Positions 7,304 to 18,000 of a stretch of DNA of 64,000 bases are shown here, piece after piece; the first letter of the stretch is position 1; each line of letters begins with the position of its first letter. The notes below the pieces were generated by a model. That model saw only the letters and a program-made list of their open reading frames with translations. It did no database searches and was not told the DNA's origin. This DNA is from Nonomuraea rubra (GTDB lineage Bacteria > Actinomycetota > Actinomycetes > Streptosporangiales > Streptosporangiaceae). Made by a program: the position numbers and the translations under genes. The DNA lies in the NCBI RefSeq assembly GCF_014207985.1, contig NZ_JACHMI010000001.1:2029001-2093000 (forward strand), in the 5' to 3' direction.

Positions 7304-8875
7304 TCAGCCGGAGGGCATCAGGTCGCGGCGGCGCAGCAACGCCAGCCCCGCCGCGCCCAGGGTGACGGACAGCACGGTCAGCCCCAGCAGGGGCGCCACC
7401 GGTGAGGAGGAGCCGCCCAGCAACATCGCCGGCACGTGCACGAACGGCGAGAGGTCCAGGACGATCCCTGTGGCCAGCTTGAACTCCGCCAGCAGATCCA
7501 CGACCAGGAAGAGGCCGAGCGCGGTCCAGCTCACGGCGGTCGCCAGCCGTGGCATCAGGCCGAACAGCAGGGTGGCGAGCCCGGCCACGGTCCAGACCGC
7601 GGGCAGGTAGGCCAGCGTGGCCCCGGTGACGCGGGCCACGTCGCCGTCGTAGGTGAGCCCCGCCGCCGCCCCCAGCGCGGTCAGCAGCAGAACCGGGCTC
7701 AGGAAGGCGAACAGCAGGTGGCTCAGTGCCCAGCGCAGCCGGCCGATGGGGGTGGACAGCAGCAGCTCGGCCCGGCCCGCCGCCTCCTCGCCGCGGGCGC
7801 GCAGCGCCGACACCAGCGCCGCCCCGGCGACGAGCTGGCTGAGCACGTACATCACGAAGGTGAAGAACACATCCGAGATCGGTGCGCCGGCGCCGCCGAT
7901 GGTCGCGGCCAGCTGCTGGAACTGCGGGGTGTCCAACTGGGCGTCCAGCCCGCGGGCCGCCACGCCGAGCAGGGCGCCGAGCGCACCGAAACCGATCGCG
8001 AAGCCCGCGAGTGTGCTCCGGTGCAGCCGGGCGGTCAGGCCGAACGCGCCCGGCAGCGTCCCGGTGGCGGGTCCGGGGCGGGCGGGGATCAGGCCGCCGG
8101 CCACGTCACGGCACGTGGACAGGGCGAACGCGACCGCCGCCAGGGCGGCGACGAACACCGCGATCAGCCCCAGCACCCACCATCGGTCGTCGGCGTAGGG
8201 TCTGGTCAGCCGGACCCAGCCGAACGGCGACAGCCAGGCCAGCCAGCCGGCACCGCCGGTGTCGGCCAGCGAGCGCAGTGCGAACAGCAGGCCGCCGATG
8301 GCGATCGCGATGCCGCGCGCCGTGCCGGATGACGCGGTGAGCTGCGCGGTGATGGCTGCGACGGCTGCGAACGCCCAGCCCCCCGCGGCGGTGGACAGGC
8401 CGAACAGCAGCGAAGATCCCGCGGGCAGGCCGCTCGTGACCAGGGCGGGTACGGACAGCAGACCCAGCAGCAGGTTGGCGGCCAGCACGACCGTGAGTGC
8501 GGCGGCCAGCGGGGCGTGACGGCCGATGACGCCCGAGGACAGCAGCTCGCGCCGGCCGGTCTCTTCCTCGAGCCGGGTGTGCCTGATCACCAGCAGGATG
8601 CTGATCAGCCCGCCGATCAGCGCGAGGGAGGAGCCGAGCGTCCAGGCGGTCAGACCGCCGACGCTCGCGTCGTGGATGGGGCCTCGCATGGCCAGCTGCG
8701 CGGGATTGCTCGCCGAAGCCGCCGCGAAGGCGTCGCGGGCGGCCTGATCGGCGTACAGGTCTGTGGTGGCAGAGGCGATGCTCGCCGGCAGCAGCGCCGT
8801 GATCGCGATCCACACCGGCAGCAGCACCCGATCCCGGCGCAGGATGAGCCGGATCTGGGTCCAGGTGCCGGTCAT
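7304..8875 (-). CDS. ABC-2 type exporter permease, two-half fused form
   Basis: This 523-residue integral membrane protein has about twelve hydrophobic segments in two similar halves, each starting with a short cytoplasmic helix and a large loop. The pattern, including [18 protein letters not shown] in half one and [20 protein letters not shown] in half two, is that of permeases of the tetronasin/antibiotic-resistance exporter type. It is the last gene of a TetR-ATPase-permease operon, and its ATG overlaps the ATPase stop codon by four bases. It presumably exports a hydrophobic compound or antibiotic using the ATPase as motor. The substrate is unknown. Confidence 0.88.
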   Translation of the reverse strand: MTGTWTQIRLILRRDRVLLPVWIAITALLPASIASATTDLYADQAARDAFAAASASNPAQLAMRGPIHDASVGGLTAWTLGSSLALIGGLISILLVIRHTRLEEETGRRELLSSGVIGRHAPLAAALTVVLAANLLLGLLSVPALVTSGLPAGSSLLFGLSTAAGGWAFAAVAAITAQLTASSGTARGIAIAIGGLLFALRSLADTGGAGWLAWLSPFGWVRLTRPYADDRWWVLGLIAVFVAALAAVAFALSTCRDVAGGLIPARPGPATGTLPGAFGLTARLHRSTLAGFAIGFGALGALLGVAARGLDAQLDTPQFQQLAATIGGAGAPISDVFFTFVMYVLSQLVAGAALVSALRARGEEAAGRAELLLSTPIGRLRWALSHLLFAFLSPVLLLTALGAAAGLTYDGDVARVTGATLAYLPAVWTVAGLATLLFGLMPRLATAVSWTALGLFLVVDLLAEFKLATGIVLDLSPFVHVPAMLLGGSSSPVAPLLGLTVLSVTLGAAGLALLRRRDLMPSG

Positions 8876-9762
8876 CTGGCGGCTCCCTCGTAGTGGCGCA
8901 GGAACAGCTCCTCCAGCGTCGGCGGCTGCGTGACCAAGGTGCGTACGCCCGCCGCGGCCAGCTCGGCGAGCACCGCGGTGAGCGCGTCAGCGTCCACCTG
9001 GCAGCGCAGCCGCGCGCCGTCCATGGTCACGTCGTGTACGCCGGGCAGGGCGGCCAGGCCCGGGGCGGGCCCGATCAGCTCGGCCGTCACCGAGGTGCGG
9101 GTGAGGTGGCGCAGGTCGGCCAGGCTGCCGGTCTCGACGGTACGGCCGGCGCGGATGATGCTGACGCGGTCGCACAGCGTCTCCACCTCCGACAGGATGT
9201 GGCTGGACAGCAGCACGGTGCGGCCGTCGCGCTTCTCCTGCATGACGCACTCGTTGAAGACCGCCTCCATCAGCGGGTCGAGGCCCGAGGTCGGCTCGTC
9301 CAAGACCAGCAGTTCGACATCGGAGGCGAAGGCGGCCACGAGCGCGACCTTCTGCCGGTTGCCCTTGGAGTAGGTGCGGCACTTCTTGCGCGGGTCGAGC
9401 TCGAAGCGTTCGAGCAGGTCGGCGCGGCGTCCGGGGTCGAGGCCGCCGCGTACCCTGCCGAGCAGGTCGATGACCTCGCCGCCGGTCAGCGAGGGCCACA
9501 GGGTGACGTCGCCGGGCACGTAGGCGAGCCTCCGGTGCAGTTGCGTGGCGTCGTGCCAGGGATCGCCGCCGAGTAACGTGATCCGGCCGCCGTCGGCGCG
9601 CATCTGACCCAGCAGGATACGGATCGTGGTGGTCTTGCCCGCGCCGTTGGGGCCGAGGAAGCCGTGCACCTCGCCGGTTGCGACGGTGAGGTCGAGCTCG
9701 TCCAGTGCCCTGGTCCGGCCGAAGGTCTTGACCAGGCCGTCGGCGTGCACCGCGGCGGTCAT
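8872..9762 (-). CDS. ABC exporter ATP-binding protein
   Basis: This 296-residue nucleotide-binding subunit has Walker [10 protein letters not shown] (residues about 38-46), a signature region [15 protein letters not shown] that replaces the canonical LSGGQ, and Walker [11 protein letters not shown], followed by the H-loop SSHILSEVE. The YSKGN form of the signature is usual in this exporter subfamily. A C-terminal 80-residue extension ([11 protein letters not shown]...[12 protein letters not shown]) is also typical of drug-resistance ATPases. It is translationally coupled on both sides (4-bp overlaps with TetR at 9759 and permease at 8872). Confidence 0.92.
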   Translation of the reverse strand: MTAAVHADGLVKTFGRTRALDELDLTVATGEVHGFLGPNGAGKTTTIRILLGQMRADGGRITLLGGDPWHDATQLHRRLAYVPGDVTLWPSLTGGEVIDLLGRVRGGLDPGRRADLLERFELDPRKKCRTYSKGNRQKVALVAAFASDVELLVLDEPTSGLDPLMEAVFNECVMQEKRDGRTVLLSSHILSEVETLCDRVSIIRAGRTVETGSLADLRHLTRTSVTAELIGPAPGLAALPGVHDVTMDGARLRCQVDADALTAVLAELAAAGVRTLVTQPPTLEELFLRHYEGAAR

Positions 9763-10385
9763 TGTTGTCCCTCGACTTTCTCCAGGCCCGTCCGCGCCTG
9801 GTCGAACAGCTCGCGGCCGAGGAATTCCGGTCTGATCAGGTCGAGCTGGGCCTTGCCGACGCGCAGCGCGCCCTGCTGGGCGTAGAGGTCCGTGCCGAGG
9901 GCGCGGGAGACGTGCTCGTGCAGCACCGTGATGCCCAGCTTCATCGCCGTCAGTACGGTCGCGCGGGCGCGGTGGTCGGCCTCGGAGTGCTCGCCGCGGG
10001 CGAGGTGCCCCTCCGTCACGCTGACGAGTTCGTCGAACATGGCGGCGGCCGCGGGCGAGCCGTCCACGAGCGCGCGACCGAGGTACTTCATCAGGGGCGG
10101 CGCGGTGCGGTGAACGTTCTCGATGAACTCGGGCTTGGCCAGGTTGCGGTCGGTGACGCCTACGTTGACCTGCTCACGCATGTAGCTGAGGACGTACTCG
10201 TCACAAGCCTGTCTCAGCGCTTCCTTGGTGCCGAAGTGGTGCTGCACCAGGCCTGGCGAGACTCTGGCGGTCTCGGCGATCCCGCGGATCGTGGTGGCCT
10301 TGACCCCTTGCTCGGCGAACAACGCCATCGCGGCGTCGCGGATGCGGGCGCGCGTGGTCAGGTCTTCTTCCGATATTGGTCGCAC
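9759..10385 (-). CDS. TetR-family regulator of the ABC exporter
   Basis: This roughly 208-residue TetR protein has an N-terminal helix-turn-helix ([20 protein letters not shown], then [16 protein letters not shown]) and an all-helical ligand domain. The GTG at 10385 is chosen because a TTGCAC-N17-TATAGA promoter ends about ten bases upstream, leaving almost no leader. A TTG at 10391 is an alternative. It heads the operon with the ATPase and permease, all with 4-bp overlaps, so it most likely autorepresses the whole operon and is relieved by the exported compound. A small palindrome overlapping the -10 element (10398-10409) is the likely operator. Confidence 0.88.
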   Translation of the reverse strand: MRPISEEDLTTRARIRDAAMALFAEQGVKATTIRGIAETARVSPGLVQHHFGTKEALRQACDEYVLSYMREQVNVGVTDRNLAKPEFIENVHRTAPPLMKYLGRALVDGSPAAAAMFDELVSVTEGHLARGEHSEADHRARATVLTAMKLGITVLHEHVSRALGTDLYAQQGALRVGKAQLDLIRPEFLGRELFDQARTGLEKVEGQQ

Positions 10386-10394
10386 GTACAAGAG

Positions 10395-10423
10395 TCTATA
10401 CAGATGTATTGGTTGTCGTGCAA
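10395..10423 (-). promoter_or_regulatory. promoter and candidate operator of the TetR-ABC operon
   Basis: On the minus strand, TTGCAC (10423-10418) and TATAGA (10400-10395) are separated by 17 bases and resemble a sigma70-type (HrdB) promoter. The predicted transcription start falls within a few bases of the GTG at 10385, so the mRNA would be nearly leaderless. ATACA-GA-TGTAT (10398-10409) is a perfect short inverted repeat overlapping the -10 region and is suited to TetR repression. Confidence 0.55.
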
Positions 10424-10769
10424 CTGTTCAACGCATCGCATCGCATCCACCGCCACGCGCTTGGTGCACCGGTTCGGCGGCGACGTCGTACTCTGGTCCG
10501 GCTCTGGCCGTGAGCCGCCACCCGGAGTTGGACGGCGTCCCCGGCAGCCCGCCCGCTGAAGCTCCCCGGCCCCTACGCCCCCGGCAGGGCCCCGGCCTTC
10601 CGCCTGCTCCCTGATCGACCGACGATGCCCAGCCCTGGTCGCCCGCGCGGGTGACGAGCGAAGCCGGGGAGGTTCCCGTGTTCACTGGTTGATCGCTCCT
10701 CTCCGTCTCGCTCGCCGCCCTGCTGGACACGGCGCCAGTTGCTCGTATGTTGATTCGCGAGGGCGCTGG
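10424..10769. other. gene-less intergenic stretch
   Basis: No credible coding frame, RNA gene or strong hairpin was seen. The region separates the ABC-exporter promoter from the SDR pseudogene and is GC-rich without codon bias. Confidence 0.5.
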
Positions 10770-11460
10770 TCAGACTTGTTCGAAGTGAAACGCCTTGATG
10801 AAGCAGTCGCGGGGCTGGGCGACCGCGAAGAGGATGCAGTCCACGAGCGAGTGCGCGGTGAGGGCGTCCTTGGAACCGCGCGGGGTGGTGTCCGGCTCCT
10901 CGGAGAGCGGATCGGGGCTGTCGAAATCGGGCGGGTAGAGCGATATCGCCCGGACTCCTTGTGGTCGCAGACGCTTGGAGAGGATCTCGGAGAACCCTGC
11001 CTGGGCGCTCTTGGTTGCGTAGAAGCCGTCGTGCGCGTCCGAGCGGTGATGGCCGGCCGTTCCGCAGGCGGAGACCATCGTCACCACGTCCGGCTTGTCC
11101 GAGTTGAGAAGGAGAGGCAGGAAGTGCTTCATGGTCAGGACAGTGCCGGTGGCGCCGGATGAGATGGTGGCGACGATATCGGCGTCGGAGGCTGGCTGGA
11201 GGTCTGGCCCATGGAGAAGGCGGGAACCGTTGTTGATCAGGATGCCGACGTGGCCGGTGTGCCGGGCAACGCCGGCAGCGAAGTCGCGGATTGAGGCGGG
11301 GTCTGTCAGCTCGCAGGCAAAGGCGTGGACCTGCTGATGGCCACGATCGCGAATCTCATCGCGGACCCGCTCGGCGGCGGCGAGACTCTGTGCGGAGAGG
11401 GAGGCCTCCCGAAGTCGCGGCCCGCAGCGGTGGTGGCGACGCGATGGCCGTCGAATCTCA
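10770..11460 (-). pseudogene. short-chain dehydrogenase/reductase, internally deleted and frameshifted
   Basis: The C-terminal two thirds form one frame: ILINNGSRLL, ATISSGATGTVLTMKHFLPL, TMVSACGTAG, then FYATKSAQAGF with the YxxxK catalytic pair, ending CFIKAFHFEQV at 10770. The N-terminus survives as MRFDGHRVATTAAGRDFGR (about 11460) in a different frame. Between them about 14 residues, including the end of the first Rossmann alpha helix, are missing and the frame shifts near 11405. Without an intact nucleotide-binding loop it is unlikely to function. Low-similarity SDRs with VSACGTAGHH are known to me only as unnamed family members. Confidence 0.7.
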
Positions 11461-11472
11461 TGGTGTCACTCC

Positions 11473-12024
11473 TCATGGTTCGGTCGCGAGAGTGAACGGT
11501 GCAGAGGAGCGATCCTGCTGGGCCGGATCCCCGCGCCGGTTCCTGTGCGGCCGGACAAGTTGAGCGACGAAGCAGGCGGTCCACAAGACCGTCAGGATCC
11601 CGGCGCCGAGGGCGGCGGGGATGACAGCGGCGGGCGGCGGCACCCTACGGCCACGCAGCCCGGGAACCCAGCGTGGAAATCGCTCGCCCCAGGTGGCGAC
11701 CAGCCCGAACGCAGTAAACGCCACCAGCTCCGACAGAACCGACAGGAAGACGATGTAGGCTCGCTCGCCCACCCCCATCCCGTCGCTGAACGCGGCCGGG
11801 AGTCGCCAGAGGCTGGACGGCAGTACGGCGACCGGGATGGCATAGACGGCGATTCGTGCCCAGCGGGGAACCCCGGTCACCGGGGCATGCGCGGCCCTCC
11901 ACGCGCGACGCAGCCGCCCGATGGTCGCCGGCGAACCAAGCGGAGTAGCCCCGGTTGATCCTTGTGGTCCGGCGGTCACCGTGGGCGATGGCGCCGTACG
12001 GACCGTCTGATCAGTTGTCGTCAT
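11473..12024 (-). CDS. polytopic membrane protein, RWGE-GRRVPP family (module 2)
   Basis: This 183-residue protein starts at the ATG at 12024 (MTTTDQTVRT). The family features are VAVLPSSLWRLPAAF after helix 1 and the loop ATWGERFPRWVPGLRGRRVP between later helices, closely matching the proteins at 6721-7257 and 44719-45717. It ends soon after the third helix with a polar, Arg-rich tail, shorter than module 1, so the last helix may be lost. Its start codon overlaps in opposite orientation with the first possible ATG of the decayed kinase gene (12023). This preserves the divergent arrangement seen for the other two copies. Confidence 0.75.
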   Translation of the reverse strand: MTTTDQTVRTAPSPTVTAGPQGSTGATPLGSPATIGRLRRAWRAAHAPVTGVPRWARIAVYAIPVAVLPSSLWRLPAAFSDGMGVGERAYIVFLSVLSELVAFTAFGLVATWGERFPRWVPGLRGRRVPPPAAVIPAALGAGILTVLWTACFVAQLVRPHRNRRGDPAQQDRSSAPFTLATEP

Positions 12025-12995
12025 GCCGCTCACGCTAGAAACGCTGACGCCGGGGCGCGTGCTGGTGTTGTGGGCGGCGTGCCTGCCCGCCTCAGTGCTG
12101 CTCGCCATGACGCCCGTGATGCCGGCGTCTGGAGATGGCCGCGCTGTCGGAACTGCTTGACGTCGACGTGCCCAAGCGGGCCGACCGCGTCTACCTGGTG
12201 GCCCTGACCAGCCTGCACCTGTACGGCGGCGCCACGCTCAGCGCGGGCCTGCTGGCGCTGTCTCCCGGACTGATCCCGCTCGGCGGACTGACGCATGAGG
12301 GGCCCGGTGAGCCGGTCGAGGCACTCCTGCTCGCCGCCACCGTACTGGCCGCGATGGTCTCCGCCGGATTCGGCCAGCGCTGGGCAGCGCGCCGGCTGCT
12401 GCGCAGCGAGCCGTCACGGGTGATCGACGAACTCGGCCGCCGCCAGACCCCTGCCCTAGGGAACTGCACGACTCCGTCGGCCACGCCCTGAGCGTCGTCC
12501 TCGTGCAGGCCATGGCCGCCCAGGCGGCGCCGCGGCGGACCGAGCCCACGCTCGCCGCACAGTCGCTCGATCAGCTGACGGCCACCGCCCGCCACGCCCA
12601 GCAGGACCTCGACGTGCTGCTGAGCGTGCTCGACGACGGCATCACCACCGGGAGCCACACGCTGGAGGCGCTCGACACGCTCACCCGCGGCCTCGACGTG
12701 CACGCGAGCGTCGGGCACCTCGACAAGATCCCGGCCCCCGACCTCGCGCGCGGCCTTCGCCATCGCACGGGAGGCGCTCACCAACGCCCTGCGTCACGGG
12801 CGCGGCCCGGTCACGCTTGACGTGGCCGTCGGCACCGACCTGGTCCTGATGGACAATGCGACCGCAGGCAGCTCCGGTAGGCAGGGGGGGGGCGGTCTGA
12901 CCGGCATGCGCATGCGGGCCGGCCTGGCCGGCGGGACGTGCACCTGGGAGGAGACGGGCGGGACGTGGCGCGTACAGGCGAGGCTGCCGCTGTGA
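12023..12995 (+). pseudogene. two-component sensor histidine kinase, multiply frameshifted (module 2)
   Basis: Three frames together spell a NarL-family kinase: membrane segments from 12135 (SLHLYGGATLSAGLLALSPG and VEALLLAATVLAAMVSAGFG), then ELHDSVGHALSVVLVQAMA (about 12465) as the H box, then AIAREALTNALRHGRGPV (about 12760) and TGMRMRAGLAGG as HATPase N and G boxes. Frameshifts occur near 12455 and 12755, so no intact kinase can be made. The stop at 12993-12995 overlaps the GTG of a response-regulator stub. Its H box differs from the kinases in modules 1 and 3, so this module recruited a different kinase subfamily. Confidence 0.75.
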
Positions 12996-13036
12996 TCCGG
13001 GTCGTCCTGGCCGACGACGAGAAACTGATCCTCGAC
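12992..13036 (+). pseudogene. response regulator stub (module 2), cut by IS remnant
   Basis: GTG at 12992 overlaps the kinase stop (GTGA) and begins a classic receiver domain, VIRVVLADDEKLI, with the acidic pair in place. After about 14 codons the similarity ends and DNA from the opposite-strand transposase remnant follows. The remaining receiver and the DNA-binding domain are gone. This junction marks the boundary of an insertion or deletion. Confidence 0.7.
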
Positions 13037-13620
13037 CGTGGATCCGAGAGGCCGTGTCGATCACCAGGGTGGGTTGTGCAAGGGCGGGCGGAGGGGAGCC
13101 TGTACGAAGTTCCTGATCGCCTGGGTGACCGGCGGTCGGGTGCGCGGTGGTGCCGAGCACGCGGACGGGTCCGGTGGCGTGCTCGATGATGGCCGGGATG
13201 TACTGGCGTTGCCCGTCCAGGGTGATGGTCTCGATGAAGTCGCAGGCCAGGAGGGTGTCGGTGTGCGAGCGCGGGAAGTCGGCGGGACGCTCGCTCGGGC
13301 GCCGGATCAAGGCCGGCCTGTTCGAGGATCTCCACACCGTGGACGGCGCGACCTTGATACCGAGCGTGGTGAGCTTGCCGGTAGCCCCAGCCGGGGTTCT
13401 CTCGAACCAGGCGCAGAATGTGGGCGCGGATGGAGTGGACTGTGGATGGGCGGCGCCTGGGCCGCTTCGGCCGGCAGATACGAGCGTGACGTTGCCTCGT
13501 CAGATCGCGGTGCCGGTGCGGGACGGTGATCTGGTGGCGCAGGGCGAGAGTCTCGACGCCCTTGTCCCGAGCGCCGATGGGCGGCAACCGTAGCGCGGCG
13601 AAGGCATACATGGCCCATGA
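13037..13620 (-). pseudogene. integrase-core (IS3/ISL3-like) transposase remnant
   Basis: Minus-strand frames give GVETLALRHQITVPHRHRD near 13560, RAHILRLVRENPGWGYRQAH near 13400 and, after a frameshift, LACDFIETITLDGQRQYIPA near 13230, the start of the DDE integrase core (first catalytic Asp in ACDF). The rest of the core is missing where the sequence abuts the response-regulator stub at about 13036. It belongs to the same general family as the copies at 1030 and 31285 but is a separate, more decayed insertion. Confidence 0.75.
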
Positions 13621-13909
13621 CCTGGGTGGATGTCATTGCTGGCGGACGCAAGGTCGGATCTTGTCGTCAACGTAACAGCCGTATCAGGCTTTGACCAGAT
13701 ACAGGCGGAAGTTCTGACTCTTTCGCCGCTACTTGTTGACATTTCGCTGAAAATGGCGCGTACTTCGATCGAAAGTCGATCTAACTTCCCCTCTACGACA
13801 CCACCGATCACGACGCGGCCGGTCCAGCCCTAGACCCGCATCGCGCGCGAAGGCAGCGTCCCGAGCACCCGCAAGACACCCTCACGCAAGCGTCATCGAT
13901 TGGGGAACC

Positions 13910-14899
13910 ATGACCGAGGTAGGCAGAGGCGTGGCGGAAAGCCTGCTCTCCCGGCGTGCCTTCACCACGTCCGCGGCGGCTGCCGCGTTGGCGCCGTTGG
14001 TCGCAGCGAATCAGACGGCCGCGTCGACCCAGGCCGGCACGACCATGGGCGCGGTCCGCCGCATCACCCTGTACGCCGAGCGGCTGGAGAACGGCCAGCT
14101 GGGCTACGGCCTGGAGCCGGGCATGGCCACGATTCCCGGGCCGCTCATCGAGATGGTCGAGGGCGACACGCTCGAGATCGAGATGGTCAACAACCTGGAC
14201 GTGACGGCGAGCCTGCACGTCCACGGGGTGGACTACGACGTGGCCAGCGACGGTACGAGGCTGAACGAGAGCGTGGTCGAGCCAGGCGGCCGGCGCACCT
14301 ACATCTGGCGCACCCACGCGCAGGGCAGGCGCGCGGGCGGTGCCGGCATCGAGCCTGGCAGCGCGGGCTACTGGCACTACCACGACCACGTGGTGGGGAC
14401 CGATCACGGCACGGGCGGCATTCGTCAAGGGCTGTACGGCCCGCTGGTGGTCCGGCGGAAGAAGGACGTCAGGCCGGACAAGACGTTCACCGTCGTCTTC
14501 AACGACATGATGATCAACAATCGTCCCGGGCACGACGCGCCGGAGTTCGTCGCCAAGGTCGGTGAGCGGGTGGAGTGGATCGTGATCACCCACGGCGAGT
14601 TCTATCACACGTTCCACATTCACGGGCACCGCTGGGCCGACAACCGCACCGGCATGCTGGAGAGCCTTGAGGACCAGAGCCGGATCATCGACACCAAGAT
14701 CACCGGGCCCGCCGAGTCGTTCGGCTTCCAGCTGATCGCGGGCGAGCGCGTCGGCCCGGGGGCGTGGATGTACCACTGCCACGTCCAGAGCCACTCCGAC
14801 ATGGGGATGGCCGGCATTTTCACGGTGACGGACGCGGCCGGGAACGTGCCGGGCCGACCGGGCGGCGATCACCCGGGCGGCGACCACACGGGCCACTGA
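13910..14899 (+). CDS. two-domain multicopper oxidase (small laccase), Tat-exported
   Basis: This 329-residue protein has a twin-arginine signal ([20 protein letters not shown], residues 14-33) and two cupredoxin domains. Copper motifs are LHVHGVDYD (about residue 101), WHYHDHVVG (about 155), [10 protein letters not shown] (about 234) and [13 protein letters not shown] (about 286; HCHxxxH plus axial Met). The length and two-domain layout match small laccases such as SLAC, which assemble as homotrimers with trinuclear copper centres at subunit interfaces and oxidise phenols with O2. A His-rich tail ([12 protein letters not shown]) may help load copper. It is the first of four co-directional genes for exported proteins. 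Confidence 0.92.
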   Translation: MTEVGRGVAESLLSRRAFTTSAAAAALAPLVAANQTAASTQAGTTMGAVRRITLYAERLENGQLGYGLEPGMATIPGPLIEMVEGDTLEIEMVNNLDVTASLHVHGVDYDVASDGTRLNESVVEPGGRRTYIWRTHAQGRRAGGAGIEPGSAGYWHYHDHVVGTDHGTGGIRQGLYGPLVVRRKKDVRPDKTFTVVFNDMMINNRPGHDAPEFVAKVGERVEWIVITHGEFYHTFHIHGHRWADNRTGMLESLEDQSRIIDTKITGPAESFGFQLIAGERVGPGAWMYHCHVQSHSDMGMAGIFTVTDAAGNVPGRPGGDHPGGDHTGH

Positions 14900-15042
14900 C
14901 GGCCGCGCGGCCCCGGGCGCCCCCGAGACCGGAACGCCGTACGAGCACAGCCCTACGCAGACGTCGACAACCCCGGACCGCGGCCGACCCCCGAACTCGC
15001 CCGCGAATGGTCCCGAACCACCCTCGATCCCAAGGAGCAATG

Positions 15043-18000
15043 ATGGGTCGAAAAGGCCATTTACCGTCCCGATCATCCGCCTGGCGACGCGTACTGATCA
15101 CGATGTCGAGTGCCGTCCTGGTGCTCGGACTGGCGACCCCGCCCGCCGTGCCGGCCCAGGCGCAGGCCCCCGCCCCGGCCGCCAAGAAGGCCGCCGTCAA
15201 CGTGCTGGTCTTCAGCGGTCAGGCCGCTCAGCAGGACGACCCGGTGCGGGCGGCCGCGACGGCGATCAGGGAACTGAGCAAGAAGAACGGGTTCTCCGTT
15301 GAGGAGGCCCAGGATCCGGCGGTCTTCACCGCCGGCAACCTGGCGCGGTTCCGCGGCGTGGTGTTCCTGTCCGCCAAGGGTGTGAGCTTGGACGAAGCGC
15401 AGCTCGCCGCCTTCCAGGCGTTCATCAGGGGCGGCGGCGGGTTCGTCGGCATCCGGGACGCCGCCCGCGCGCAGGTGGACTCGGCCTGGTTCACCGAGCT
15501 GATCGGCACCCGTCCCGTCGGCGCCCTCCCCATCGCGGAGAAGGTGGTGGAGACCGCGGCGAGCGCGGAGAACCCGCCGAACGAGACCAAGGACAAGGTT
15601 TTCGACGGGGACAACGACACCAAATGGCTGGCCCGGACGCCGACCGCGTGGGTGCAGGGCAAGCTGGACAAGCCCGTCGCGGTGGCGCACTACGCGCTGA
15701 CGTCGGCCAACGACTCCGCCGGCCGGGATCCGAAGGACTGGGCCCTCCAGGGTTCGCAGAACGGGACGACCTGGACGGATCTCGACAAGCGCAGCGGGGA
15801 GACCTTCCCTCAGCGGTTCCAGAGCAAGGAGTACAAGTTCGAGAACACCACGGCGTACCAGTACTACCGGCTCGACATCACCGCGAACAGCGGTGAGCCC
15901 CTGACCCAGCTCGCCGAGCTGCGGCTGTTCGGCCCCGACTCCGCGCCGCCCCCCGCGCCGAAGGAGCAGAAGGCCGTCGTGGACATCGTCGACCGCCGGC
16001 ATCCGGCGAACGAAGGGCTTCCGCTCACCCTGTCACGGACCGACAAGTGGCTGAGCTGGAATCCCAATCCGGTGGGCAAGGTCCACACGATCGCGCAGGT
16101 CGAGGAGTGGACCTACAACCCGAGCATGAACGGCAACGGCCCGTTCCATCCGGTCTCCTGGTGCCGCGACTACGACGGCGGCCGGTCCTTCTACACCGGC
16201 ATGGGCGGCACCGCGGCGAGCTACACCAGCGACAAGCAGTTCCGCACGCACCTCGCGGGCGCCATCCGGTGGGCGACCGGCATCGTCCGGGGCGACTGCC
16301 AGGCGACCATCGCGGCCAACTACACCGTCGAACGGCTGACCGCGCCGAACACGCAGGGCCAGCTCGACCAGATCGGCGAGCCGCACGGCCTGACCATCGC
16401 GCCGAACGGCAAGGTGTTCTACATCGGCAAGGCGGCCTGCGCCACCGGCCCCATCCCCGACTGGAACGACCCGAAGGTGGGCCTCGGCTGCGGCACCATC
16501 CACCAGTGGGACCCGCGGACCAAGCAGGTCAAGCTGCTGACCACGCTGCCCGTCATGGGCAACCGCGGCAGCGGCGACGAGCTGGTCAAGAACGAGGAGG
16601 GCCTGGTCGGCATCACCCTCGACCCGGACTTCGCGGAGAACGGCTGGATCTACGTGTACTGGATGCCGCACGCGTCGATCGACCGGGACAGGCGCATCGG
16701 CAAGCGGACGGTCTCCCGGTTCGACTACGACTCGCGTACCCAGACGATCGACCAGAGCAGCCGCAAGGACCTCCTGCAGTGGGACACCCAGATCCACAGC
16801 TGCTGTCACGCGGGCGGAGGCATGACCTTCGACGAGGACGGCAACCTCTACATCGGCACCGGTGACAGCAACTCCTCCGGGGGATCCGGCGGTTACTCCG
16901 GGAACAACTGGACCCAGGACTACAAGGGCACCTCGTTCCAGGACGCCCGCCGTACCTCCGGCAACACCAACGACCTCAACGGCAAGATCCTCCGCATCCA
17001 CCCGGAGCCCGACGGCACGTACACGATCCCCAAGGGCAACCTGTTCACCGGCGAGGAAGAGGGCGGCGGCAAGACCCGCGCGGAGATCTGGGTGATGGGC
17101 GTCCGCAACATCGCGCGGTTGCAGTGGGACAAGGAGAACGACTGGATCACGGCCGGCTGGGTCGGCCCCGACGCCACCGGCCCGAGCGAGACGTGGGGAC
17201 CGGCGAAGTACGAGACCGTGACGGTCCTCACCTCCGCCGGCAACCAGGGCTGGCCGTACTGCATGGGCAACAAGCAGCCTTACCGCGACCGCAGCAACAG
17301 CGACGCCACCCAGCCCGCCGAGTGGTACGACTGCGACAACCTGAAGAACACCTCGCCGCGCAACACCGGCCTCGTCGACATCCCGCCGGCGCGCGACAAC
17401 ATGATCTGGTACTCGCCGCAGGGCGGCGGCCCCGTCTACCCGAAGCGGCAGGACGGCAGCGGTGTCCCGACGTACAAGCAGGGCGAGGAGACCTTCACCA
17501 TGCCCTACCTCAAGGGCGGCGGCCAGGCGGTCATGTCGGGCCCGACCTACCACCGCTCCCAGATCGACACCGGCAGCGGGGTCGCGTGGCCGGAATACTG
17601 GGACAACAAGTGGCTGATCGGTGACGAGGCCAACGGCAACAACCGCATAGCCGTGACCGTCGACCCGGAGACCGCCCGGGACGCGGGCCGGCCGGCGTTC
17701 GCCGAGGACCTGCGGCACATCATCCCGGGTGGCGTCGGCGCCAACCAGCTCCAGTCGTGGATGGACGCGAAGTTCGGTCCCGACGGCGCGCTCTACCTGC
17801 TCGACTACGGCAACGGCTTCTTCAGCCTGCACGCCAACCAGAAGCTGGTCCGCGTCGCCTACAAGGGCGGTCCGGCGACGCCGGACCCGGACGCCGCCGT
17901 GGCGCGTCCCGCCCGGCAGAACGCCGATCCCAGGACGATGACGTTCTCCAGCGCCAAGGCCGGCGGCGTGGCGTGGGAGTGGGACTTCGGCGACGGCAGC

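Noticed and set aside
8872..9762. YSKGN in place of LSGGQ in the ABC ATPase, considered as a loss-of-function change
   Set aside because: This variant signature is usual in the drug-exporter subfamily and the remaining ATPase motifs are intact.
13736..13766. TTGACA followed by TACTTC as a promoter for the laccase gene
   Set aside because: The spacing is about 19 bases, the -10 match is poor and it lies about 150 bases from the start; not strong enough to list.
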